This document shows positions 23,101-28,380 of a stretch of 64,000 nt of DNA, piece after piece. A program made the position numbers and the translations under genes. Origin of the DNA: an uncultured Spartobacteria bacterium (GTDB taxonomy: Bacteria; Verrucomicrobiota; Verrucomicrobiia; Chthoniobacterales; Chthoniobacteraceae); NCBI GenBank assembly GCA_903901425.1, contig CAIURC010000012.1, forward strand, positions 1 through 64,000, read 5' to 3'. The notes beneath the pieces are model-generated. The model was not told where the DNA came from, ran no database searches, and saw only the letters and a list, made by a program, of their open reading frames with translations. Positions within the stretch are counted from its first letter, which is position 1, and every line of letters starts with the position of its first letter.

Positions 23101-24613
23101 CCCAGAGGTCTCCAGACAGACTGAGCAGACCCGAGCCCGAGTTTTGGAGGGTGGAAAACCCGTTCTGGCCGCCGCCGAGGATACCGTTCTGGCCGGAAAA
23201 CGCCGCCGACCATCCGTTCCGCGAGTTGAACGTGAACGTCGAGTTGGCAAAAAAGGAGAGCTGTCCAAACTGCACGGTCTGGTTCTGGAGCAGGGCGCCG
23301 ATCCCGAGCGGTCCCTCCAGAGAGTGGTCCAAAAAAAGCGCGCCAGCGGTGCTGTTCCGGACAAACAGGTTTTTCGCCGCAAACGCGTTGGGATTGTCGG
23401 TCCGGACCTCCAGAGTGCCTCCCAGAAAATCAATGGCCTGCGGACCGCTGTTTATCCCAAGTACGCTTCCGGTGGATACGCGGACGGTGCCGGAATCGAT
23501 CCGGATGCTTTGCGCGAAATTGTTTGCCGGATTCTGCAGCCAAAGCGTCGAAGAAACTAGGTTGCCCGACTTGATGAACCGGTCCGCGGCCGACTCAGAG
23601 CCCGTGACTTGTCCTGAAACCACCCAGTTGCCGTTTCCCATCAGCACCTGAGCCCCGCCCGAGCCAAGAAAGAGCGGGCCGCTCACCTGCGTGGTGCCGT
23701 ACACCGAGATGGCCCGGGTCTCCACGCTCCCAGACGAGGAAAGCGCGATCCCGCCAGAAAGGGTGTTGTATCCGAGGCTCACCAGCGCCCCGCTGCCGTT
23801 GGCAGCACCCGGGCCGCGGCCGGAGGCCGTGATGGAGCGGGTAAAGTTCATGCCGGGGCCAGAGACCGAGCTGAGGTTGCCGGCCAGAAGCAGTGCGCCC
23901 CCTGAAAACCCCGGGTTGCCCGAGTTCGCCACGCCAGAGATCGAAACCGGGCTCAGTTCGGGTCCAATCTGGCCCGGGTTTTCCACAACAAGCGTTCCGG
24001 ACTGGATGAGCAGCGGGCCGGTTGCAGAAAATTCGGTCAGACGCAGCGTGCCGTCTCCAGTCTTGGTCAGACCCTGAGAGCCAGTCACCGGACTTTGGAG
24101 GATGGCTTGGTTTGTTCCAAACCCGGTGTTTTGGACTGCAATGAGCGGAGGGAGCGCGGTGTCTGTGGCAGTCAGCGAAAGTGACCCCCCGGTGAGCGTG
24201 GTGCTGGGACTCCGGAAAGTCAGGCCGCCGGCTGAGAGTGGCCCTTCCAGCGCCGCCACCCCGGAGGTCCCGGCAAAAACTGCAGTGTCCCCGGGAGTCC
24301 AGGCTGCCAATTCTTCCCCGTTCCACCAGGCAGGGGTGGTTGAATTCCAGACGCCGGAACCCCCTGTGCCGGAAGGGTTTCCGGCATGGAAACCGTTGGG
24401 AGCAAACTCCACGGAAGCCGCTTTTGCCTTGCTGGCTCCCACGCAAAACGCCCCCGCGACCGTCACTGCCGAGGAGAAAAAATGGAGGGACGACCGGATT
24501 TTGCGCTTCCGGCTAGGTTTCCGGCCGGGGCGCAGCGAAAGCGCGGCCCCCAGGGCCCGGCGGATCCCGCTCGGGTTCTGGAAAATTGGACGCGATTTCT
24601 TTTTTTCTGGCAT
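5186..24613 (-). CDS. Giant autotransporter-type beta-strand repeat protein with PEP-CTERM anchor
   Basis: One uninterrupted frame for about 6,475 residues. I start it at the ATG at 24613 (MPEKKKSRP); a TTG 30 bases upstream is possible but less likely. Residues 1-67 form an extended signal region: basic stretches, then a hydrophobic segment and KAKAA as a likely cleavage site. The body is made of passenger-associated transport repeats of the type LTKTGDGTLxL...TxxNxGTLxL, dozens of copies, expected to form a very long beta-helix. Several larger modules contain a G(P/A/G)WAxV...FAxY signature (near residues 960, 2140, 2540, 3610, 4045, 5120). The C-terminus, PIPEPGSW, then a hydrophobic helix and RERKRLRR, is a PEP-CTERM exosortase signal with a rather long tail. 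There is no C-terminal beta-barrel, so secretion by autotransport is unlikely. No exosortase gene is in the window. Confidence 0.9.
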   Translation of the reverse strand: MPEKKKSRPIFQNPSGIRRALGAALSLRPGRKPSRKRKIRSSLHFFSSAVTVAGAFCVGASKAKAASVEFAPNGFHAGNPSGTGGSGVWNSTTPAWWNGEELAAWTPGDTAVFAGTSGVAALEGPLSAGGLTFRSPSTTLTGGSLSLTATDTALPPLIAVQNTGFGTNQAILQSPVTGSQGLTKTGDGTLRLTEFSATGPLLIQSGTLVVENPGQIGPELSPVSISGVANSGNPGFSGGALLLAGNLSSVSGPGMNFTRSITASGRGPGAANGSGALVSLGYNTLSGGIALSSSGSVETRAISVYGTTQVSGPLFLGSGGAQVLMGNGNWVVSGQVTGSESAADRFIKSGNLVSSTLWLQNPANNFAQSIRIDSGTVRVSTGSVLGINSGPQAIDFLGGTLEVRTDNPNAFAAKNLFVRNSTAGALFLDHSLEGPLGIGALLQNQTVQFGQLSFFANSTFTFNSRNGWSAAFSGQNGILGGGQNGFSTLQNSGSGLLSLSGDLWGTRDRSEPRTFTLQSAGDTLVTGKIQATGSLHLFQKTGSGTLTFSQAVSGAPSTLSGRLILNDGTTEVRTGEIFGSSRIQLNGGALAFLGASGTGEGEDWNRNTLDLSGSNAYLLAQQSGSSPGPLRISSNFAASNPGTKTLHLGGDALGSVANQIAGLIPNSGSLTSLVKFGTGTWELAEPASGMGAPTTISLDAAGETDSTLVTLPVEDGTAGLVVGQPISGPGIPAGTLISQIVDGKTLVLSQNRTALAPAGAAEVHRASGMEGIQSTTAASTGTANPVLTLPSTAGLVPGQRVVSTSLPAEEGWFIRSISGPNSVTLASATGASKTVGAVPDAESLSFTPAPNFAGTLTLTAGTLRIRSGSVVGPTTPVIFDSDPVTRRGLAGGILEWTSGTADSASFGRLSALAGHGVLRIADGTGTLNFLGLAARSPGATLDFQPGSGSIQFSTPPNSGVLPGYATFRGTDWAALDGTRIVGFTGYTPGLPGSGAAAHSLLTGDTVTTAAQTVQSLKLAGAQTMTLGGALSFSSSPGGLLFDNSFGPASITGPFSVGTAGQELVITTNGSSPAQALTVSSPIGSGGSSLTKTGDGLLVLSGPNAYTGNTTVNQGTLRLSGAAATLGAISNPANTTVVRQNAVLDLNGAGSRLPVFPGGPSLPTVVTGTLSGAGTVTNLHPESGAALWIGQPGVTTASSTFGGTLADGTQSLHIVKNGTGTQAVVGMQSYTGGTVLNGGTLAVTRLADGGAPSGIGASSSAPENLVFNNGTLLYTGAGATGGGIYQTSQTPSVSTNRLFSLAGNAGIQSSGTFGNESATAGSGANHASLVFANTSPLVFLTPGSKTLTLGGSSAGDNVFRPLLTNNPLDGSTTGLTKADSGLWILQPATPNTYSGTTTVSGGALRALDGVGLPTNSLLSLQGGVLESAGLFSREPGTAPGQVQIPSGSSGFAAATPDRLRVRLGSAGLSWGTPTFNPGALVLGSGTALGETELLNDLALNAATRTLTVQPNFNTGTMVTAGILSGILSDGSVSSGITKNGAGVLTLGGANRYTGNTTIQDGTLVVSSIGNASGTTASSLGASGGSLVLSRNSGDLNALLYVGPGESATRPLSLEGNLGTADRTWRIDASGSGPLELAGAFSNTTQRDASLRTLFLELRGSNVDNNTVRSLLTDSSAATNPARLGINKTEGGTWILNPQSPNQFTGPIRVFSGTLGLTEAGIGSSPILSLNNGSIFGYGGPLTVRAVVEGNGSTAVFAGQNPITLAGTDGVALRKTAGPNSWILSNNLENGAALTIQGNFQNLESSTAPAAPQTLFVRGYGTTVWNGSITENPNPGGRIGLDVAVAASLTLSGPASTYTGPTTLSQGALILSKDPGSNPLGASSLFTLAGGTVSATTPLLGASAILTPVQLSGSPAVFEGSQSIELAATLTNSGGNRLLFNQIAQPASLLLSAPVAVNLSENNSARTLTLAGPGDTRISGSIQNGGTAPGNLVFSGSGRLTLSGDNTFSGSLTVNRGTVLLTGIEGGLRSLSSAPGTGLVLNSGGIFQLDATAPNRLEGRALTLQGGTFSALNPAPETPIALGHLRVGTGLGRILLPDSGALSFTSSDFPTAGSLLDLSGIAELGSRARVLLGSTPPTSAQGISPRILIGETDFAGYDPALGVVPFNAYASLTDVNSALRTDTLKLGTQFSNLQFSNGRTVNALALTASTPLEVSVTGDTPVLTLASGAVLASGGTAHRITAPQLHLGAHGIFQVGAQTTLEIAGSMVAGNSLSKALPGTLLLSGKQFLNAPTSILDGTLRLGAGNSTLFPGTSGLVLDAGATLDLNGTLQQFAGLSSPGLLPGTAGRITSSTGTGTLLAGNAEAVFAGSISGDAVHFVRTPGQNTTTFESPHSYGGSTTVLGGSLDLRDDAALLRTSSISIQYGRLQLQNNAGLFTQNDNRLPDTAPVTLRGADLRLNGRFNSASRETLGPVTLAEGANTLVAAAGGGAFWSTELSLARLDRSPGTTLNILGSNVGLAGNSSRILLQNPPTTQNGFLGAWAIVNSTDYAAFNPATGIGTVGQGGYVPYDAVFGPGRLTQIPATAPSVTTLPSGTTSAAVLRLAGAFQNDVAFANAGDTLNLELGGLLRSDNNAPSSLGSPAVPGVLTAGGAESSGLRELVVYGNQSTLTVHAQIADNGSGNRVQLIKSGANTLVLTAANSFSGGTVVNQGTLQLSPAIAGASVLPAGLLTLNGGANFTAATVNVQASNAIAPGSAVLLNGRAVLNLAANTAHSLDSLQFNNRGGDASPTVSLGSGTTLTLTGVAPLSAVSQNPLFVATVSGGTLLLPNGATPVFTAPVSLQASGAVFNEFAPSLHLASTLASAPNASNSSLTKTGTGLLLLSGANTFTNGVQVLEGGLVLGRDTATSLSAGLLSGPLGTGTAAFAPNTRLLVNNASRVLLNPVVFAADPLIESTGLSPATLQLTGTVTFQNLQTTGTQILLPNPSVSLALRGTLSGIESITALGFGSGPGSLRVSGPGNLSAFNFTQLNPAVPVQISGLTSAPTFSLLHDGDGTGAPQILPLGNLSWAAPSDALLTLTVDRAGATSYFATAANKTLAPASLSTPALANGLTLVNNNGFGLRLSDNIALAASPTFSVANASASNVVQGLTLTGRLSGASSLVKTGAGTLVLANPLNTFNGPIQITRGVLAADSDAALGNAANPVLLAPSAGTSAFRATSSFETARSFVLANTANTRAIEVVSGSVLRLNSPFAFSGDSSASLAKNDTGILSLAADNSTWSGTLTVNGGAVRALHNAAFGTGTVQVASSQQAAVQLDGGVSVANPLVLNSGTASLPLGGIQFGGQLENVSGDNTWSGPITTLGDAAIGSTSGTLTLSGGLQMGSATPRALFFTGAGNIRITGTPLSAGAAPAWNRAEKFGSGSLQIENVSVLPLAGDSFKINAGRLLLSGEGALTITPPPPPAVAPSFSGFQLFQGATLELDNSSTTVTNRLGASSVQFRGGHFLLRGGSSGPTSETISNPLFTRGYTVVTVQADPTQPAALLFSMGATAAAFASANNAAYSNAGATGASVLFRGSQLGSTAGPGVASIAGTDAGFAYTGQSGPVGSRNKGILPWALVDRTESGSGVSFATSDGVSGQTGAFGLRPLAASEYEAPNVASSNSNLLLNSGFTSAGAANLTVNSLTLESGAQLGLGTRLALTNSSGGILVRNGASSISGGILSQPAGQGVLNFWTLGDLTVSSLLHGGNGTRAGNISLVKAGSGTLTLATPASAIPFLSGMSANTLTGQYVLNQGTLRLQGGTNTLPANNYLALNGGTLDLNGNIQFTSGLFSDSVVTGGLITSSSGPATLVLNNDTASRTFAGTSSGPLFFARTGDGALTFTNALAHTDGSLFNGGTTTFTDAGRISGTGPVSVQHATILFRNDGTTVFEDRLPDSVPVSLLAGTLQFVGRPQMDSRENAGPLSLVAGQNNVFAATPGTGVNSLDVTFADLSRPVGSTALVRFNDQGSKGLIGSRARTFFTRINGTLTAGSTPVLRQNLIGPWAFVDREFASYQPGFGVGPINGQGFAGSSSTPLNAFPASTENIRSAVSGTTLLGGNTVLNTLTFASPTANSLLDLGGFTLRSEAGGILFAQSTNNTSLQIANGSLTAGAPGVPADFYLIHANYGGVNRTVRISANLTDNGPGGSVRVVKSSGDTGASVMTWASPANSYTGGTVVSLGTLVLDGPGVTIPAAADSRRGLQIYGPATVTMLNRPGQIAASNVVSLIGNATLNLHGDNTLEGLVFDNAGGGFATPLVNTFGLLPESGPGAPGVLTIGNAGITASSSNPSFTTQLGAATSAGIAGRVQFGDSQKTLTIHPILVDGRSVAPLVPTFHLQGVVGSPAGFLKAGDGLLQLSAPQIFTGPLTVAAGGIALGSQNAGSRFSTLDLGTNTILNLAGYSTTLGGLAGSGDVFSDRGAGTLSIGFNNADSVFSGQFRRFNDALPGGVSLAKVGSGTLTLSSPQSSATASTGTVSVHAGTLAFSGAGAWFQGTPATPSAGALSGAFVINSGGTLLLDNTVSPLDNRLGLRDTGSLTLQGGELRLTDGAAGSVSEQASVLTFQNGAGTVTLLPHAATSLSIATLTTAGNSSAGLFRGISAEAGLGRATLSIATPNLPANQGTGLNGSKTLPIRPDLLGDASPTGLGTGFLVRDSSTSFWRPLALAETETSPALWGDNVNASVGSTSAILSAATQANSLTLSGTVNIASGLDPAFFGRFGGGSGLLGLRLSDAAAVLALDDTSATLDLGSLTTASGNTGYTHVLGNASLTLNGYLGIGSTGGWNKSGSGTFRLNQRALYTGATTLNGGTLELNSGSENTLAVVPGPTVPTLTALQINGASTVLDLMGRDQAVASLQNNAGANPLPGAGGFIRNSGAYAVFTSTGGGTFAGVLGGNLGFTRAGNNTTLLTAPQTYIGPTVIRGGALQLRDSGSLLQSSSVSVFGGSLVLDSNGLNPAGTPNLQRISATAPVQIRGSLIQTVGTGSADVTTELGSLTVLGGSNTLAATPLINAGSTVTITVNDLVRSTPHSMLSFQGWAGSVSGNAYNVETLGGQGLSRASRIFVRNLDSTPFSQARLSNNLIGGWAVADGNSFATYRDGIGVMVMGSTVQGIAAPAFDGTDISGAVLPTHNISDTTTTRTLASSRSVNSLRLAASSAQTITLGSGASLALNVGLITNSAAGASITGTDATSTLSGPDNGLLYIWVNQQPLSLLTVLSGSSGLVKGGGGNLTLNPVGGSNTYSGPTFFLGGTVTLNGDAGEVLIPGNLTIENTAVTLGSLNPGQIAASSSVAIHAGGSLTLTNYNTSVTQSLARLSFSNSGGNANPTLSFGTPTGTGTVSTLVLTAADAITASNDSLATTPLLSTGEATRTGLQFAHPDAVIHTSGISTHGLDIQAPITAAAGMLTKSGPGSLTLRGASTFQTGLRLSAGSLIVGANSTSTTGTVTAGPVGTGTLTVEDGTALLSDGTARTIANPVTVNGNFSFSGVTAGNSLTLSGPVQLGNTTRTIHVSSPAVTGALSGALTSSAPGDAILKTGPGTLTLGSSLSAGFGVQVAEGNLRLTSATSLPTRVNLATGSALDLNGLTLASPAFLSGTGFLTNSNAAAATLVLGGSSVSDVSSNTSLSFDFPLADSLGSLLHLTKSGLGTLTLNRANANFGNFTVVGGTLRAGNAQVFSPNGTVILGSSATGARTVTLDTGGTSQTVGGLQAAVSSAGADAQILLANGSTLTVSGPAGFSAFMGSSNATSRLQFPTPGGNLVVSHPSANFLLNGFSSAAGATGTHQVDFSGLASLTASVARFAVGEGNSNLTLNSKLTLATANQITAASGLFVGRSQNGAGGTTATLELGQSNSLFVGATGLAIGTDKASGTLQFKAGLSNPTLLLRGTAGLNARTDFSIGTQDNPNTTTTLTGQVLLTEGAGRSAGSIDALLGALRIGEGPRAGTGSGTGLLEFDRGAIDATSVLIGSNASGAGSGSGTLKIGGGSLSVGAGGLLLASKPAGSGNASGSLLISGGTVSIQGTGIRAGGAGSGTSTSLLSLDGGSLDLNGTPIGSASAPVTQLQFLSGSLRNLAELNGGAPLRKTGAGTLELGGNNSFTGQTLVTSGSLLVSSSQALGSPLGGTEVAPGAALILSKDVQIPLESLTLAGSGPGGSGALRNLSGSNTFAGPVTLSADSRIQSDAGRLTLSSLQPVSGSSATLTLSGIGQTAISSDLNIAALSKEDSGIAFLNGNQGPSSLLQVLGGDVMIEGSVNNTPSLSVHSGGSLLLAGTRDRISDSAALSLGSATGTGRFGFTAGLNNASETVGTLTLQANSILDFGSGSGNTLTFSSISLGSAFLDVYNWSGSVYRTPIPDTGDPAQDRFLFSGASTGLSPAQFTQIRFFSDAGQTFLGTAGQIQFGSRLELVPIPEPGSWAAGSLLLGLLGFRERKRLRRACRRPASKEQKG

Positions 24614-24779
24614 GGAGTAAGCTAAGTAATGAAATTTGGGCAAAAAATGCAGGCATGCCCAGCGTGAGGATGACTCAAGGAAGGACCCCAGTACGAGGTT
24701 TTTCTTAGAACCCCACGCGCGCCCTGTTAAATGCCAGTTTGCAGGGTTGCGCGCCGGCTTCGAGTCGCCCGGGTTTCGT

Positions 24780-26627
24780 TTAGGGCGCTGGCCACCGGCT
24801 CAGCATCCACGCGCTCCACAGAAACAGTCGCTCGTCCACCCGGCCCTGGAGATGCGCCTGCAGCTTTTCTTCCACCAATTCCGGCCTGACTGGCCCCGGC
24901 AGCGGCCCCGGATTGAATCGGCCGGATCGGATCCAGCGGCCGATGGGCATTCCGAATCCCTTTTTTGGCCGATTCAGGATGTCCGCCGGCACCAGCGGGC
25001 TCAGCGCCTTTTTCAGGATCCACTTGGTGCACCCGTTTCGGAGTTTGAGGGAATGGGGGATTTTGCGGGCGAGGTTGGCGACTTCGATGTCCAGAAACGG
25101 CGATCTGGCTTCGAGCGAGTTGAGCATGCTGGCGCGGTCCACCTTGGCCAGGATGCCGTCCTGCAGGTAAAGCCGGGTCCACCAGTTCAGGGAGCGGTCC
25201 ACAGGATGACCGCTGGGGGATTGTTCCCATGCCGTGAGCGACTCGCTGTAGAGTTCCTCAGGGGCAAGCCGGGAGCCGAACACTGCGTCCAGATCCGCCG
25301 GTGTCAGAGGACTCATCCACACGGGGTTCCAGAACGGGGGGGGATGGCTGAGACCGGCCAGAGTCCGTTTGAGTTTGAAATCCAAGCTCAGGTTCCGATG
25401 CGAAACCGGCAGTTTGCCCACCAGCGCACGGACCGCCGCGTGGACCGGGGCCGGAATCCAACGCTGGTAAAGCATGGCAGGACCCAGGGCACGGAACGGG
25501 TCGTAGCCGGCAAACAGCTCGTCGCCGCCGTCGCCCCCGAGTGCCACGGTGACAGTCTGCCGTGCGAACCGGCAGAGCAGATAGGTCGGAAGCAGGGAGC
25601 TGTCTCCGATGGGTTCGTCCAGCCGCGAAACAATCTCCGGAAGCAGGCTGGAGGACCGCTCAAGATCCAGAATTTCCTCATGGTGCTCGGAACCCAAGTG
25701 CCGTGCCATGCGGCGTGCATGGGTGCTTTCGTCGAAGCTCGGGTCGGTGAATCCAACGCTGAACGTGTGGATCCGCGGGAGATGGCGAGCGGCCAGCGCG
25801 GCCACAGCGGAGGAATCAAGGCCGCCACTCAGGAACACTCCCAGCGGCACATCGGACATGAGCCGGCGGCGGACGGCATTTTCGAGCGTGGCCCGGAGTT
25901 CTTCGCACAGGGCTTCAAGCCGGCCGGGTTCAGCGAGGCCGGGGTCCGGCTCAAGGGTGAACTGCCAGTAGGGCCGGATTGCCAGGTTCTGGCTGTCCAG
26001 ATCCAAGGAGAAGGAATGGCCGCCCGGCAGTTTCCGGACCCCTTCCAGCAGGGTGAATGGCGCGGGGACGTAGCCGTATGCGAAGTATTTCCGCAGGGCG
26101 AGAGTGGAGAGCGATCCCGGGCACGCCGGATGCGCCCGAAGGGCAGACAGTTCGCTGGCGAATCCGAACTGGTCGCCTCGGTGGAAGTAGAAAAACGGCT
26201 TTTTCCCAAACCGGTCCCGGCTCCCGAAAAGGCGTCGCCGTTCCCGGTCAAACAGGACAAATGCCCACATCCCGTTGAGGCGTTCCACAAAGGAATCGCC
26301 CCACTGCCGGTAGGCATGCAGCAGTACCTCGGTGTCGGAATGATCCGTCTGGAATTCCGCGCCGAGCCGGACCAGGTCGGCGCGCAGTTCCGCATGGTTA
26401 TAGATCTCCCCGTTGAACACCACGCCGAGCCCGCCGTCCGGGGTCCACATGGGCTGGGCGCCCCCGCTCAAATCCACAATCGAAAGCCGTCGGTGGCCCA
26501 GCGCCACGCGGGCGGCAGGGTCAGACCAGTGGCCCGCGGCATCCGGGCCACGGTGGGAAAGCAGCCCGGTCATCCGTTCCAGGAGCTCTGGGTCATGGTG
26601 GCCCGTGAAGCCCGCAATCCCGCACAT
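24780..26627 (-). CDS. asnB: Asparagine synthase (glutamine-hydrolysing) type amidotransferase
   Basis: Encodes 615 residues, the normal length for class II AsnB proteins. The start MCGIAGF puts the catalytic Cys at residue 2, as needed for the N-terminal Ntn glutaminase domain (HRGPDAAG and FNGEIYNH follow). The C-terminal synthetase domain has the PP-loop SGGLDSS at residues 267-273. It starts 3 bases after the stop of the family 2 glycosyltransferase, so the two are co-transcribed. Family members transfer amide nitrogen from glutamine to an ATP-activated carboxylate; many such genes sit in polysaccharide loci rather than serving asparagine supply. The glycosyltransferase partner and the adjacent PEP-CTERM gene make a role in an exopolysaccharide or exosortase-linked locus plausible, but that is inference. 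Confidence 0.9.
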   Translation of the reverse strand: MCGIAGFTGHHDPELLERMTGLLSHRGPDAAGHWSDPAARVALGHRRLSIVDLSGGAQPMWTPDGGLGVVFNGEIYNHAELRADLVRLGAEFQTDHSDTEVLLHAYRQWGDSFVERLNGMWAFVLFDRERRRLFGSRDRFGKKPFFYFHRGDQFGFASELSALRAHPACPGSLSTLALRKYFAYGYVPAPFTLLEGVRKLPGGHSFSLDLDSQNLAIRPYWQFTLEPDPGLAEPGRLEALCEELRATLENAVRRRLMSDVPLGVFLSGGLDSSAVAALAARHLPRIHTFSVGFTDPSFDESTHARRMARHLGSEHHEEILDLERSSSLLPEIVSRLDEPIGDSSLLPTYLLCRFARQTVTVALGGDGGDELFAGYDPFRALGPAMLYQRWIPAPVHAAVRALVGKLPVSHRNLSLDFKLKRTLAGLSHPPPFWNPVWMSPLTPADLDAVFGSRLAPEELYSESLTAWEQSPSGHPVDRSLNWWTRLYLQDGILAKVDRASMLNSLEARSPFLDIEVANLARKIPHSLKLRNGCTKWILKKALSPLVPADILNRPKKGFGMPIGRWIRSGRFNPGPLPGPVRPELVEEKLQAHLQGRVDERLFLWSAWMLSRWPAP

Positions 26628-26630
26628 GGT

Positions 26631-27578
26631 TTAGGAAACGTCCAGGTTGCGGGTGGCGCGGATCAGATAGGCCCGCTTGCCCTGGCTCTCAAAAAACGTC
26701 CGCATGATCATCTCGGCAAGGAGCCCCATCAAGATGCACATGACCCCGGTCACCGCCGTCAGCACGGCCAGAAGCAGCAGCGGGTTCTGGATGAACGGCT
26801 CGTTCCACACGTATTTCCGGTAAACGGCTGAAACGCCGCTCACCGCGCCAATCAGCCAGGAACACAGCCCCACCGCTCCAAACAGGTACATCGGCTTCTG
26901 CTGGAACCGGTCCAGAAACTTCACCGTGATCAGGTCCGCAAGCACCTTCAGCACCCGCTCGAGACCGTACTTGGACTGTCCGCTGGTCCGCGGGTAATGC
27001 CGGACTTCCACCTCCGAGATCCGCGCCCCGTGCCAGTGCGCGTAGATGGGAAGGAACCGATGCATTTCGCCGTAAAGCCGGACCCCGGCCAGGACGTCCC
27101 GCCGGTACGCCTTCAGCGAGCAGCCGAAGTCGTGGAGTTCCACCCCGCTGACAAACGAGATCAGCCGGTTGGCAAGGATGCTGGGAAGATTCCTTTGCAG
27201 CGCACTGTCTTTGCGGTCTTTGCGCCAGCCGCTCACCACGTCGTACCCTTCCTCCAGTCGGGCCAGCATCAGCGGGATGTCCCCGGGATCGTTCTGCAGA
27301 TCCCCGTCCATGGGAATAATGATGTCTCCCCCGGCATGGTCGAATCCGGCCATCATCGCGGCGGTCTGCCCAAAGTTGCGCCGGAAATGCACCACCTTCA
27401 CCGCCGGATCCGAGGCCGCCAGACCGTCCAAAAGATGTTCGCTGCCGTCGGTGGACCCATCGTTCACGAGGATCAGTTCCCAGGGCTGACCCAGCTCCGT
27501 CATGGATTCCTTCACCCGCGCATAAAGCCGGGGCAGGTTTCCCGCCTCGTTATGAATGGGGATCGTGATCGAAATCAT
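26631..27578 (-). CDS. Family 2 glycosyltransferase, polyprenyl-phosphate type
   Basis: Encodes 315 residues. The N-terminal GT-A domain shows the nucleotide-sugar site (TIPIHNEAGN at 5-14, VNDGSTDG near 38) and the metal-binding MDGDLQNDP near residue 90. The C-terminal third has two hydrophobic helices separated by a short loop, as in GtrB/DPM1/ArnC-type enzymes that load a sugar onto undecaprenyl or dolichyl phosphate at the inner membrane. It is the first gene of the minus-strand block and is followed after 3 bases by the asparagine synthase-like gene. The sugar and acceptor cannot be deduced. Confidence 0.88.
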   Translation of the reverse strand: MISITIPIHNEAGNLPRLYARVKESMTELGQPWELILVNDGSTDGSEHLLDGLAASDPAVKVVHFRRNFGQTAAMMAGFDHAGGDIIIPMDGDLQNDPGDIPLMLARLEEGYDVVSGWRKDRKDSALQRNLPSILANRLISFVSGVELHDFGCSLKAYRRDVLAGVRLYGEMHRFLPIYAHWHGARISEVEVRHYPRTSGQSKYGLERVLKVLADLITVKFLDRFQQKPMYLFGAVGLCSWLIGAVSGVSAVYRKYVWNEPFIQNPLLLLAVLTAVTGVMCILMGLLAEMIMRTFFESQGKRAYLIRATRNLDVS

Positions 27579-27852
27579 CTGCGCGGGCGGACCCTATCCT
27601 CCGCCGATGCCGGGTGGAAAGTTGAAAACGCCCCCCGATTGACAGGGGTTTGGGGTTGATTCCCGGATGCCCCCCGGCATTCCCCCGGCAGAATGGCCGG
27701 ATCCCGTGCAGGGCACCCCGCCTGACGGCCCTGTCCCCCCGAGGCCACCCAATGCCGCCCGCCTCCCACTCCAGTTGGGGAAGCTGGGTCCGGAAGAGCA
27801 TTGGGAGCAATGCAGGCACGCAAGTTGCTGAAATTATCAATCGTAAGGAACC

Positions 27853-28380
27853 ATGCCCCCAGCATTTCCCCAGTCTTCCGGGCATCCCCTCGGGGTGTCC
27901 CGCGGTTTTCATCTGGTCCATCGGACCCGACGTTGTGCCGGCATCCTGCTCATGGAAGCCATGGTGGCTGCGGCCATCCTCGGGTTGGTGGCCGTGGGCG
28001 CCACACACGCCCTTCTGACGGCCAACCGACTCGCGGCTTCTTCTCGGGTGTGGACATCCGCACGCGCCGTGGTCCAGCGGAACCTGGACACGGCCCTCAC
28101 CATCACGTTCACCCAGACATCGGTCCCACCGATTCTGGCGTTCACTTCCGGGGCCGGTGAAGTGTGGGATGACGATGGCGGCTCAGACAACACGGTTCAG
28201 ATTGCGGTTCAGGATGGCCCCGGCCTGGTGGTCGCGTCCGGCGTCCTGACCCGGACAGTGACTGCGGTGGCGAATCCCGACAACGCCGACATCCGGCGGG
28301 TCACCTTCTGGTTGGACTATCAGTACCGGGGCCGGCCGGTCTCCCTTTCGATGACCACCATGCGGAGCGTGGATGACTAA
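27853..28380 (+). CDS. Prepilin-like protein (PilV/GspI-like minor pseudopilin)
   Basis: Encodes 175 residues. A long leader of about 30 residues ends in a class III signal, CAG then ILLMEAMVAAAILGLV, with Glu at position +5 of the mature helix as in substrates of prepilin peptidase. The rest is a small beta-rich domain without a recognised family match. The ATG at 27853 is preceded by AAGGA, although the spacing is short. The downstream prepilin-like gene overlaps its end by 8 bases, so the genes form an operon. A minor pseudopilin of a type II secretion or type IV pilus system is the likely role. The window has no assembly ATPase, platform protein or prepilin peptidase. Confidence 0.75.
   Translation: MPPAFPQSSGHPLGVSRGFHLVHRTRRCAGILLMEAMVAAAILGLVAVGATHALLTANRLAASSRVWTSARAVVQRNLDTALTITFTQTSVPPILAFTSGAGEVWDDDGGSDNTVQIAVQDGPGLVVASGVLTRTVTAVANPDNADIRRVTFWLDYQYRGRPVSLSMTTMRSVDD

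Noticed and set aside
20340-23213. 957-codon open frame on the same strand as, but out of phase with, the giant gene
   Set aside because: Arg/His/Pro-rich shadow of the true frame, without any recognisable domain; explained by high GC and repetitive coding.
24614-24779. Sigma-54-type promoter upstream of the giant gene
   Set aside because: A TGGCAT element is present, but the GC expected 10 bases after GG is out of register by one, so the match fails.
24636-26831. 731-codon plus-strand frame
   Set aside because: It is the antisense of the asparagine synthase gene, which has all its catalytic motifs; the plus frame shows none.
27639-27661. Promoter at the TTGACA in the gap between the glycosyltransferase and pilin genes
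   Set aside because: No plausible -10 box lies 16-18 bases downstream.
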